Shown here: positions 16,370 to 23,959 of the stretch, piece by piece | Layout: each line of letters begins with the position of its first letter | Position numbering within the stretch: the first letter of the stretch is position 1 | DNA from: Hominisplanchenecus faecis | Lineage (GTDB): Bacteria > Bacillota > Clostridia > Lachnospirales > Lachnospiraceae | Direction of reading: 5' to 3' | Length of the DNA stretch: 64,000 bases | NCBI RefSeq assembly: GCF_020687205.1 | Contig: NZ_JAJEQE010000007.1 | Coordinates: 1 to 64,000, forward strand | Notes under the pieces: model-generated | Seen by the model: the letters and a program-made list of their open reading frames with translations, nothing else | Database searches by the model: none | What the model was told of the DNA's origin: nothing | Translations under genes and position numbers: made by a program

Positions 16370-16606
16370 TTATTTTTTGAAAATTTTGTATTTTTCCTGC
16401 TTCACAAGAAGTTCCTCTGAGAGTGAGTCTCTTGAAGTAACCCAGTAACGTAAAATCTGGATAATACCACCTGAATAGTAAGCAGCTGCAACCTGTGGCA
16501 CAATATCTTTCCGGAGTTTTATCGTATCTATTCTGTGTAGTTCCTCCAAAAAGAAAATTTGGATTTCCTCTGCAAGAATATCATGTCCGCCAACAGGCAG
16601 AAGCAC
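16370..16606 (-). pseudogene. C-terminal fragment of a second TetR-family regulator
   Basis: The frame carries FFLEELHRIDTIKLRKDIVP and VAAAYYSGGIIQILRYWVTS, the same TetR C-terminal signature (YxGGIxxxLRxWV) as at 15650-15859 but divergent, so not a recent duplicate. The DNA-binding half is absent; the upstream sequence runs within 8 bp into the stop codon of the GC-rich hydrolase gene. This marks the left junction of the acquired segment. Confidence 0.55.
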
Positions 16607-16613
16607 AAGGCAC

Positions 16614-17585
16614 TTATTTCAGATATTCCTCAAAGAACGCTTTCAGCTTTTCAAACGGGATCACGTCCATCCTATCATAAAGGTCGGTGTGGTTTGCACC
16701 GGGGATAATGAGCAATTCCTTGTTATCGCCGGTCAGCTTGTTGTACGCCGTCTCACTGAAATAACGGGAGTGTGCTTTCTCTCCGTGTACCAGCAGCACG
16801 GCAGAGCGAATCTCGCTGCTGTACTGCAAGATCGACATATTCAGGAACGACAGCGAGGAGGTCACATTCCAGCCGTTATTGGAGTTCAAGCTACGGAGGT
16901 GATAGCCTCGGGGCGTCTTATAGTAGGCGTAATAGTCCTTTACAAACTGCGGTGCGTCCTCCGGCAGCGGATCAACCACGCCGCCCGCCAGTGCATAGCT
17001 GCCGTTTTTATAGTCCTCGGTGCGCTGTGCATTCATTGCTTTTCGCTTCTCAAAGCGTGCCTGTTCAGAATCCTCGCTGTCAAAGTAGCCGTTGGCAGTC
17101 ACACGAGTCATGTCGTACATGGTCATAGCGGCGGTAGCTTTGATGCGGGTGTCAATGGCTGCGGCATTGATCGCCATACCGCCCCAGCCGCAGATACCGA
17201 TGATACCGATATGCTCGGAGTCCACATTCTCCTGCACGGAGAGGAAGTCCACCGCTGCGCAGAAATCCTCGGTGTTGATGTCCGGCGAAGCGACATAGCG
17301 GGGTGTACCGCCGCTCTCACCGGTGTAGGACGGGTCGAAGGCAATCGTCAAGAAGCCAAGCTCCGCCATTTTCTGTGCATACAGACCGGAGGACTGCTCC
17401 TTTACCGCACCGAACGGACCGCTGACAGTAATGGCGGGCAGCTTGCCCTCTACACTCTTTGGCATATACATATCCGCCGCCAATGTGATGCCATAACGGT
17501 TGTGAAAGGTTACTTTCTTGTGATCCACCTTGCCACTTTTCGGGAACACCTTATCCCATTCCTGTGTTAAATTTAGTTTTTCCAT
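16614..17585 (-). CDS. Alpha/beta hydrolase (dienelactone-hydrolase-like)
   Basis: 323 residues of the alpha/beta hydrolase fold, YcjY/DLH-like. After an N-terminal strand pair (KVTFHNRYGITLAADMYMP), the oxyanion region is ITVSGPFGAVKEQSSGLYAQ, the nucleophile elbow is GICGWGG with Cys in place of the usual Ser (G-x-C-x-G, as in dienelactone hydrolases), and the acid and His are in VHGEKAHSRY and PGANHTDLYD. Strong GGAGG before the ATG. GC content and codon choice are much higher than in flanking genes, suggesting recent transfer. It closes the leftward cupin / carboxymuconolactone decarboxylase operon, pointing to a role with small carbonyl or aromatic compounds (inference). Confidence 0.82.
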   Translation of the reverse strand: MEKLNLTQEWDKVFPKSGKVDHKKVTFHNRYGITLAADMYMPKSVEGKLPAITVSGPFGAVKEQSSGLYAQKMAELGFLTIAFDPSYTGESGGTPRYVASPDINTEDFCAAVDFLSVQENVDSEHIGIIGICGWGGMAINAAAIDTRIKATAAMTMYDMTRVTANGYFDSEDSEQARFEKRKAMNAQRTEDYKNGSYALAGGVVDPLPEDAPQFVKDYYAYYKTPRGYHLRSLNSNNGWNVTSSLSFLNMSILQYSSEIRSAVLLVHGEKAHSRYFSETAYNKLTGDNKELLIIPGANHTDLYDRMDVIPFEKLKAFFEEYLK

Positions 17586-17587
17586 AT

Positions 17588-17875
17588 TCAGACCTCCTTG
17601 CCTGTTGCCTTAAAATATACTGTGTTGTCCACGGCTTCCAACCATTCATTGGAGGTTTCGTCCCCCGGAACCTCTACCGCCAGATGAGAGAACCAGCTGT
17701 CCGGTGCAGCACCGTGCCAGTGCTTGACCCCGGTCGGAATGTTTACCACATCGCCGGTGTGCAGCTCCTGTGCCGGTTTGCCCCATTCCTGATAGTAACC
17801 TCGACCGGCCACACAAACGAGGATCTGTCCGCCGCCGTTTTTGGCGTGATGAATGTGCCAGTTGTTGCGGCATAA
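17588..17875 (-). pseudogene. 5'-truncated cupin gene
   Basis: The last 90 codons of a cupin: NNWHIHHAKNGGGQILVCVA, GRGYYQEWGKPAQELHTGDV and VKHWHGAAPDSWFSHLAVEV give the two cupin motifs with metal-binding His residues. The N-terminal part seen in the intact paralogue at 18340 (about 45 residues) is absent and replaced by unrelated sequence up to the decarboxylase gene. It shares high GC with the hydrolase gene, so the two probably arrived together and the left part was lost at the join near 17880. Confidence 0.65.
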
Positions 17876-17975
17876 AACTGGACTACCCCTCCGCAATCCC
17901 TTATAGTTACGGGCTTTAACGGCATACACGTCTGTGTTTTGTGCGACCCTTTCATGACGAGCAGTTTCTGCCAGG

Positions 17976-18314
17976 TTATTTCTCTGCTTCGTCCTCATTC
18001 CAAACCTCTTTTGCAAGATTAAAGACTGCCCAGCCTTTTGGCCAGCCTGCATAGAATGCTACGTGAGTGATGATTGCTGCGATCTCTTTCTGTGTTACCC
18101 CATGATCCTTTGCATTCTGTAAATGGAATTTCAAAGAGGAATCTGTGATTCCCTGTGCCATCAGTGCTACAACTGTGATGATACTTCTTGTTTTTAAATC
18201 AATATCTTCGTTATTCCAGTTCTCTCCGAAAAGAATGTCATCGTTAAAATGTGCAAAATCTGGTGCAAATGTTCCCAGAGCATTTCTTCCTGCTATCTGT
18301 GTGATCTTTGCCAT
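17976..18314 (-). CDS. Carboxymuconolactone decarboxylase family protein
   Basis: 112 residues, AhpD/CMD-like. The helical core LKTRSIITVVALMAQGITDS and GVTQKEIAAIITHVAFYAGW correspond to the conserved CMD motif (E-i-x-x-x-x-h-x-A-x-Y-x-G-x-P). No CxxC pair is present, so it is of the decarboxylase-like rather than the AhpD peroxidase type. GGAGG precedes the ATG. It follows the intact cupin gene by 25 bp; cupin plus CMD pairs are common in clostridia and often act on quinone-like or lactone substrates, but none can be named here. Confidence 0.85.
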   Translation of the reverse strand: MAKITQIAGRNALGTFAPDFAHFNDDILFGENWNNEDIDLKTRSIITVVALMAQGITDSSLKFHLQNAKDHGVTQKEIAAIITHVAFYAGWPKGWAVFNLAKEVWNEDEAEK

Positions 18315-18339
18315 GATATCAAACCTCCATCTTTCTTAT

Positions 18340-18762
18340 TTATGGTAATTTGTTATACTCTTCTTCCGGTAAAAACTCCAGCCATTCGTTGGAAGCTCCC
18401 TCTGCTGGAACTTCAACAGCCAGATGCTGGAACCAGCTGTCTTTCGCTGCCCCGTGCCAGTGTTTTACTTCTGGTGAAATATTTACTACATCTCCAGCTT
18501 TCAATTCACGAGCTGGTTTTCCTTCTTCCTGGTACCATCCTCTTCCACCAGTAACCAGAAGGATCTGTCCACCTTTATGATGGATGTGGTATGCATTGAT
18601 TGTTCCCGGAGCGAAAGTAACCAGACCAACTGGTACTCTCTCTGTTGTAAGCATATTCAAATAGCATTCACCTGTAAAATACTTTGCGAATGCTACGTTT
18701 TCTTCACCGATTGGAAATACGTTACCTCCACCTAAGTCTTTTTTCATCTGTTCGATATCCAT
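18340..18762 (-). CDS. Cupin domain protein
   Basis: 140 residues, single cupin barrel. INAYHIHHKGGQILLVTGGR and GRGWYQEEGKPARELKAGDV followed by VKHWHGAAKDSWFQHLAVEV carry the two cupin motifs with four probable metal ligands (H, H, Q/E, H). It begins MDIEQMKKDLGGGNVFPIGE and has AAGGAGG before the ATG. It heads the operon cupin, CMD, (cupin remnant), hydrolase. Its C-terminal two thirds are a clear paralogue of the truncated cupin at 17588. Confidence 0.85.
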   Translation of the reverse strand: MDIEQMKKDLGGGNVFPIGEENVAFAKYFTGECYLNMLTTERVPVGLVTFAPGTINAYHIHHKGGQILLVTGGRGWYQEEGKPARELKAGDVVNISPEVKHWHGAAKDSWFQHLAVEVPAEGASNEWLEFLPEEEYNKLP

Positions 18763-18984
18763 AAAAAATTCCTCCTTGCTCTTTTTATTTTATGATACAA
18801 CCTGAAGTAAGCTCTAGGTCAATAGATTTTGCAACTTTTTACATAAAGTTCATAATTTTTCTGTGACAGTTTGCATTTCAGGTACACTCTATTTCTTATC
18901 GGTATCATCATACTCCCATATTGCTTTCTATGTCCAATACCTATTATTATGGGTTGCTTAATGCCTTTTAAGCATAATCTGTTT

Positions 18985-19047
18985 CTATATCACAATGCAA
19001 AACAGATCTGCTGTATTCTGGCAGACCTACTTTGCATTATGATATAG
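18985..19047. terminator. Long imperfect hairpin 2 bp after tnpC-like stop
   Basis: CTATATCACAATGCAAA pairs with TTTGCATTATGATATAG (one mismatch), and inside it AGATCTGC pairs with GCAGACCT. It could terminate the recombinase operon, but it lacks a clear T-tract and might instead be the end of the mobile element. Confidence 0.5.
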
Positions 19048-19048
19048 C

Positions 19049-19432
19049 TTAAATCTGTTTGATAAGATTCAACTCTTTCTTGGATAATGCTTTTTTTAAC
19101 TTCTGGTTTTCCTTTATTAGATTCTCATTTTCGCTTTTCAGTTTCTGTAGCTGTTGCCGGAGCAGATTCATTTCCGCTTCCATCGCCTGACTGATAATGT
19201 TTCTCCTTGGATCCACCATACCAGCCTGCTGTTCCATTGCTGCATCAATCTCACCTCTTACAATCGGATTCTTGTAAAAGAATCCTCTAGATAAACCAGT
19301 CTTTTGCATCAGTGCTGGTACGGACACCTTTTCTCTCTCCAACACCATTGTCCGTATTGTCAGGACTGCCCGTTCCACTTTTTCTTCGCTCTTTCTTTTA
19401 TTCAATTCCAGCATCTTGTCGTATTTGCTCAT
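19049..19432 (-). CDS. TnpC-like coiled-coil accessory protein (DUF6262-like)
   Basis: 127 residues. Residues 1-60 hold a helix-turn-helix-like segment (VSVPALMQKTGLSRGFFYKN) and residues 75-125 a heptad coiled coil (NLLRQQLQKLKSENENLIKE). This matches the size and layout of Tn554 TnpC (about 125 residues), a small protein that is not essential for, but influences, efficiency and orientation of transposition. Start at 19432 behind GGGGAGAAG; the upstream part overlaps the end of the recombinase gene by 35 bp. Last gene of the four-gene operon. Confidence 0.75.
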   Translation of the reverse strand: MSKYDKMLELNKRKSEEKVERAVLTIRTMVLEREKVSVPALMQKTGLSRGFFYKNPIVRGEIDAAMEQQAGMVDPRRNIISQAMEAEMNLLRQQLQKLKSENENLIKENQKLKKALSKKELNLIKQI

Positions 19433-20915
19433 ATTCTTCTCCCCATCCGTCCAGACTTGCCAGTATAATCTGTGACATAGAATTTCTAACTTCTCTTGTT
19501 TCATCTGCCATCCGCTGATTGCTCATTTTTCGGTAATATTGGACACTTCGTACTCCCTTATGTCCCAGGAGCTTCGCTATCGTCCAGTCATCCACATGGA
19601 GTTCCGTTAATTTTACCCCATAGCAGTGCCGGAACATATGCGTTCCAAATCCGAATAAGTTTCCGCTGTCATCCCGGATATCTTTTTCATAAATCATTCG
19701 AAGCACTTTATCCTGCAAGGTTTGGTAACTGATTGGTCTCTCCGGTTTGTTCTCGTCCGCAAAGATATAAATGCTTTCAGGATAATGCTCATTTGCATAA
19801 CTGACTGCCTTTCCAATCAGCTGTGCCAGCTCCCGGCTGATCGGTTTTTCATATCTTCTTGTTTTCGGCTGGTATATGATAATCATATCCTGACGGTCAT
19901 GTTTATAAAGGCAGTCTTTCCGCAAGGTCAGCGTGTCGGAAATTCTGGTTCCAAGCATCTGGTGGATGATCATTGCCCTTGCTATCTGCTCTTCCATTTT
20001 TACAATCTGGGCATTCAGTCTTTTCAGCTCACTGTCCGAATAAGATTTGAATTCTGCTTTCCGTTCTGGCGGAAAATCAGATTTTAAAAACAGTTTTGTA
20101 AGATGTGGAAAATCATAAATTTTTCCGATTGTTTCCAGCACATTTCGAAGCTTTAGCAGGTCATCCCGGATGCCATTCCCTCCGTTTGATTCTACCTTGA
20201 TGTTGATTAAAAATTGTTCTATGATCTCCCGGTCAATCTCTTCGCAGGTGCTGATCTTGGAATGCTTTTCATCCAAATACTTTGAAAATTTATTCATTGC
20301 GGACAGTTCACGTTTTATACTGCCAAGGGCTTCGGTTTTCAGATGATGGTAAATTGCTTTTTTTACTTCTTCCCGAATATCTGGTTGCCGGATTCCTCTG
20401 AAATTTAGTGTCTTATGGTTGACAATCGGATTTGTCCGCAGGATAAGCGGAAGCCTTTCCAGATGCCAGATATCCTTTGCCAGCTCATTGGTTTCTGATC
20501 GGTCCAGTGTAAATTCCAGAAGGCTTTCAAAATACCGGATCAGGGCAGCTTTTTCCACCGATTCAGTCTGAATGTTCGTCACTTTATGCTTCGTCAAAGC
20601 CCTACCGTTTTGTATCATCCACATTTTCAACTGCTTTATCCAGAAGTCTTTTTCTCTGTCAAGCAGGCTGTTTTCCTGATGGGATGACTTCTGAAAAAAT
20701 TCACATAAGCTGTTAAAATAATGCCTTTCCCTTTTTATGGTCAGGATGGATACCTGCGTTCCACGGTAGTAAATGTATTCGACAAATTCTGTCTGAAGCT
20801 GGTTTTCCGGCAGTTTATCCAGATCAAAATATTGTTCCTTATTCAGCTTTTCCTTTTGCTCATCGGTAGCCAGCTTATAACATTCCAGTTGTTGGAATTT
20901 CAGTTTATTATCCAT
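19398..20915 (-). CDS. Tyrosine recombinase (third of trio, TnpB-like)
   Basis: 505 residues. Catalytic tyrosine-recombinase residues in the C-terminal third: Arg in MLGTRISDTL, a Lys-bearing beta hairpin (IIYQPKTRRYEKP), HMFRHC (HxxR), LLGHKG (His) and the nucleophile Tyr in SVQYYRKM. The first 300 residues are a long N-terminal domain like that of Tn554 TnpB. Start at 20915 behind AAAGGAG, overlapping the previous recombinase stop by 8 bp. With three recombinases and a TnpC-like gene it resembles Tn554-type systems with an added paralogue, or the recombinase-in-trio (RIT) arrangement. Confidence 0.85.
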   Translation of the reverse strand: MDNKLKFQQLECYKLATDEQKEKLNKEQYFDLDKLPENQLQTEFVEYIYYRGTQVSILTIKRERHYFNSLCEFFQKSSHQENSLLDREKDFWIKQLKMWMIQNGRALTKHKVTNIQTESVEKAALIRYFESLLEFTLDRSETNELAKDIWHLERLPLILRTNPIVNHKTLNFRGIRQPDIREEVKKAIYHHLKTEALGSIKRELSAMNKFSKYLDEKHSKISTCEEIDREIIEQFLINIKVESNGGNGIRDDLLKLRNVLETIGKIYDFPHLTKLFLKSDFPPERKAEFKSYSDSELKRLNAQIVKMEEQIARAMIIHQMLGTRISDTLTLRKDCLYKHDRQDMIIIYQPKTRRYEKPISRELAQLIGKAVSYANEHYPESIYIFADENKPERPISYQTLQDKVLRMIYEKDIRDDSGNLFGFGTHMFRHCYGVKLTELHVDDWTIAKLLGHKGVRSVQYYRKMSNQRMADETREVRNSMSQIILASLDGWGEEYEQIRQDAGIE

Positions 20916-22659
20916 GCTTCTCTCCTTTCTGCATACAGGCAAGCAGGCTGTTTTCCTCTTCCTCAAAGTATGCGTCATTTTCTTTAGCAATTTTTCTTGG
21001 CATATAATCTATATACTGCATGGTCATTTCCTCAAACGTATGTCCCAGATAGTCCCGGATGCTTTGGATTGATACGCCATGCTCATAAAAATTGGTTGCT
21101 ACGGTATGTCGGTAATCATGAGACTTAAAAATATATTCTCCATTCTGTATGCCTATCTGGGAGCAGTATTTTTTCATCTGCCCCATGAAGGTGCTTTTGG
21201 AAAATGCTCCACCTTTCCGATTCCGAAAAATGTATGCTTCTTTTTTGGTAGGGTGCTTTTTCAGATAAACCTGCATCAGACGATACAATGTTACCGGAAT
21301 GGGAACCCTTTTATAATTTTTCATTTTCACCTGGTAGACCTTCATCCAGCAGTCACCATTCTGGATATAATACGCATCCCCTTTTAAGGTGCAGACCTCA
21401 CTGATCCGGAGTCCCACACACCAGAGATGTAAAAACATCATTCTCAGGTGTTCAGGAAACTGTGAGAGGTTTTGGATAATTTCCATATACACATCCTCTT
21501 CCACACTTCTGTCATGGTGGACTGGGATCTGTTTTTCCAAGTAATACGATGCATAAAACGGAACCTTTTTTATATACCCCTTTACTTCCAGAAATTTCAT
21601 AAAAAACTGTATTCCCGAAACATTGGTATTAAATGTCTTTGCTCCCATAGCACCATTCTGCAAATTCTTTAAATATACATCAATCAGGCTGGCATCACAC
21701 TTGGTAACTTCCAGTTCGCTGATCTCCTGCAAAAAATTTCGAATGGTTCGGAATCTTTCGTACACCGTGCTGAGCGCCAGTTCTCCGATTCCAATTTCGT
21801 ACTTCATATATTCCTGAAGCAGCAATCGATTCTTGGGCTGTAGAACTTCCTGAAATGATATTTTTTCTATACTGTCACTCTGGTTTATTCTTTCTTTGGC
21901 AATACGAAACCGCTCTAAATACCAGATGGTAGCATCCCATCTTGTTTCATCAGTTTCTATAAAAATCACTTTACGGGCAGTTTCCACAATGCTCTTCAGT
22001 CGTTTTCGCCGTTGCTCTTTCTCGACTTTCTGCTTCAGGTAGTCCTGAAATGCTGTTTCCTGTTCCAGCTCCAGAAGCTGGATATCTGTAATCTGCTCCC
22101 GGATGCAAAATTCGTAAAAAAGCTGTAGCCCGGTCAGTTTATATTCCCTCAGTCTGGAAATTTCATAATTCTTCAGAATATATTCCAGCACGGTAAAAAT
22201 CTGACGTTTCAGTTTCTCACTGGCTGCCGCTTTAAAATTCCAGACCATGTTGCTCCGACACCGTACCGTTTCCACACTCTTTACGATTACAGGATCTGAG
22301 TGGTATGGAACAAAAAGTATTTCATTTTTATATTTCCATTCACATTCCCTCTGTCCAGCCGGAGTTTTCATCCGTTCCCGGATGTACGCCTGCCGTATCC
22401 GGTCGAACGTTCCGGTATATCGGTAAATGTAATTTCGCTTTATCAGCGGTGTTATGTATAATTCAAATTTCATTCGCAGTTCATAATCTATTTCCGAAAG
22501 ATGTTCTACCATCTCATCTGCCAGAAACAGCAGAATCTGTTCTGTAATGGAACTTCCTGCTTCCTCTTTTGCAAACTCCCGGATTTCTTTTCGTAGCTGC
22601 TCAATCCGCCTGCTCCGTTCTTGTTCTGCCTCTATAAAAGACTGTAAAAACGCAGGCAT
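20908..22659 (-). CDS. Tyrosine recombinase (second of trio, TnpB-like)
   Basis: 583 residues, close to Tn554 TnpB length (about 630). Long N-terminal region, then the catalytic domain with WCVGLRISEVCTL (Arg), KMKNYKRVP (Lys region), HDYRHT (HxxR), YLGHTFEE (His) and the nucleophile Tyr in MTMQYIDYM. Strong GGAGGTGG before the ATG at 22659; gap of 12 bp to the first recombinase. All catalytic residues are intact. In Tn554 TnpA and TnpB are both required for transposition. Confidence 0.88.
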   Translation of the reverse strand: MPAFLQSFIEAEQERSRRIEQLRKEIREFAKEEAGSSITEQILLFLADEMVEHLSEIDYELRMKFELYITPLIKRNYIYRYTGTFDRIRQAYIRERMKTPAGQRECEWKYKNEILFVPYHSDPVIVKSVETVRCRSNMVWNFKAAASEKLKRQIFTVLEYILKNYEISRLREYKLTGLQLFYEFCIREQITDIQLLELEQETAFQDYLKQKVEKEQRRKRLKSIVETARKVIFIETDETRWDATIWYLERFRIAKERINQSDSIEKISFQEVLQPKNRLLLQEYMKYEIGIGELALSTVYERFRTIRNFLQEISELEVTKCDASLIDVYLKNLQNGAMGAKTFNTNVSGIQFFMKFLEVKGYIKKVPFYASYYLEKQIPVHHDRSVEEDVYMEIIQNLSQFPEHLRMMFLHLWCVGLRISEVCTLKGDAYYIQNGDCWMKVYQVKMKNYKRVPIPVTLYRLMQVYLKKHPTKKEAYIFRNRKGGAFSKSTFMGQMKKYCSQIGIQNGEYIFKSHDYRHTVATNFYEHGVSIQSIRDYLGHTFEEMTMQYIDYMPRKIAKENDAYFEEEENSLLACMQKGEKHG

Positions 22660-22671
22660 AAAAACCACCTC

Positions 22672-23790
22672 CTATAGCAATTCCTCAATCCCATACAGGG
22701 AGGAGTGTTTCTCGTAGAATTCCTGGCTGGCATCCAGCAGTTCATCATCCACAATGTCCAGATAATTGATGGTTGTCTGGATGTGGCGGTGTCCATAGGC
22801 CAGCTGTATCAGTTCCAGCGACCATCCTGCTTTTCTCCGCTCATTTCCAAAGTAATGCCGGAGCATATGAGGCGTGATCTTAATCCCTGTTTTCTTATCC
22901 ATTCTTTTTAGCATGGAGTATACTGCTTCCACGTTCATTGGTTTTCCGATATTATCCCCGGAAATATTCACAAACAGGCTTGTCTGGTGCTGAAGTAGTT
23001 TTCGGTACTCTGTGATATACAGATTTAAAAAGCCGAAGGTATCTTTGCTGATCTTCGCACTTCGGTATTCTGCATTCTTTGCTCTCGCTCCATTTTCATT
23101 GTCCTCACGGAAATATACCCGGATTATGTGGTTCTGATAATCAATGTCCTTACTGTAATCAATTCCTAAGATCTCACCGATTCGGTAGCCTGTCTCTGCC
23201 AGAAGCAGCATGAGAAGCCGATCTCTTATATTGGTACACGCTTTCAAGATTTCCACAATTTCATCTTTCTTTGCTGCTCTCGCCTTATGCTCTTCCTCTT
23301 TTAAATAGCCTTTGAAACTCTTTGATCGTATGCTTTTCTTTACGCCTACTGCATCCACGGCTACAAAATAATTATAGGACAGGACTTTCAGCTCCCCGAA
23401 CTGCTGGTACTCTTCTTCTATAAAAAGATAGAACCTGAACACATCTCTTAAGTATGCGTTGCAGGTTCCATTGTTTGGAGATCTGTGATTTTTATCTCTG
23501 GTATGCTTCCCGGCTTTCAGCCAGTATAAAAATTCCACAAAGTGATTTGTCTGTTCAACATAAGGCATTTGATATACGTCTGTCAATTCCTTTTTCTTTT
23601 CATGGATGTATTCCAGATAGTACAGGATTGCAAGTGCGGAGCGCCGCACCGTATTCGGTGAACATTTACTCCGTATCTTGTGCATCAGATATTTGGTTGG
23701 AAGCAGGACGATATCCAGTGTTTCCACATCTCTGATAAAGAAATAAACGGTGGAACCCTCTCTTTCTTTTTCCAGTTCATATCGTCTCAT
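22672..23790 (-). CDS. Tyrosine recombinase (first of trio, TnpA-like)
   Basis: 372 residues, the size of Tn554 TnpA (361). N-terminal SAM-like core-binding domain (NTVRRSALAILYYLEYIHEK) followed by the catalytic domain: AETGYRIGEILG (Arg), AKNAEYRSAKI (Lys region), HMLRHYFGN (HxxR), YGHRHIQ (His) and the nucleophile Tyr in TTINYLDI. GAAAGGAAG precedes the ATG. It heads the leftward operon; a TATACT -10 box lies about 35 bp upstream, and two 12-bp direct repeats lie further up. Intact and probably active. Confidence 0.88.
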   Translation of the reverse strand: MRRYELEKEREGSTVYFFIRDVETLDIVLLPTKYLMHKIRSKCSPNTVRRSALAILYYLEYIHEKKKELTDVYQMPYVEQTNHFVEFLYWLKAGKHTRDKNHRSPNNGTCNAYLRDVFRFYLFIEEEYQQFGELKVLSYNYFVAVDAVGVKKSIRSKSFKGYLKEEEHKARAAKKDEIVEILKACTNIRDRLLMLLLAETGYRIGEILGIDYSKDIDYQNHIIRVYFREDNENGARAKNAEYRSAKISKDTFGFLNLYITEYRKLLQHQTSLFVNISGDNIGKPMNVEAVYSMLKRMDKKTGIKITPHMLRHYFGNERRKAGWSLELIQLAYGHRHIQTTINYLDIVDDELLDASQEFYEKHSSLYGIEELL

Positions 23791-23857
23791 TCCTGCTCAC
23801 TTCCTTTCCTCTAACGCTATACACAGTATACCCAACTCATGCCGATAAAGCTATCAC

Positions 23858-23901
23858 AAATACCACCAATTCGGTCAAAACCGCTCCTGAAATACCACTA
23901 A
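23858..23901. promoter_or_regulatory. Two direct repeats AAATACCACYAA upstream of the recombinase operon
   Basis: AAATACCACCAA at 23858-23869 and AAATACCACTAA at 23890-23901, same orientation, 32 bp apart, between the helicase gene and the first recombinase. They may be recombinase-binding sites near an element end, or operators. Confidence 0.45.
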
Positions 23902-23959
23902 ACTTTTTGTCTTATTTTCTGTCCAGATCTGGGCAGAACCAACAACACCACGGATGTTA

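Noticed and set aside
16689-17570. 293-codon rightward frame opposite the hydrolase gene
   Set aside because: Antisense shadow caused by high GC; the leftward frame has clear hydrolase motifs and a ribosome site.
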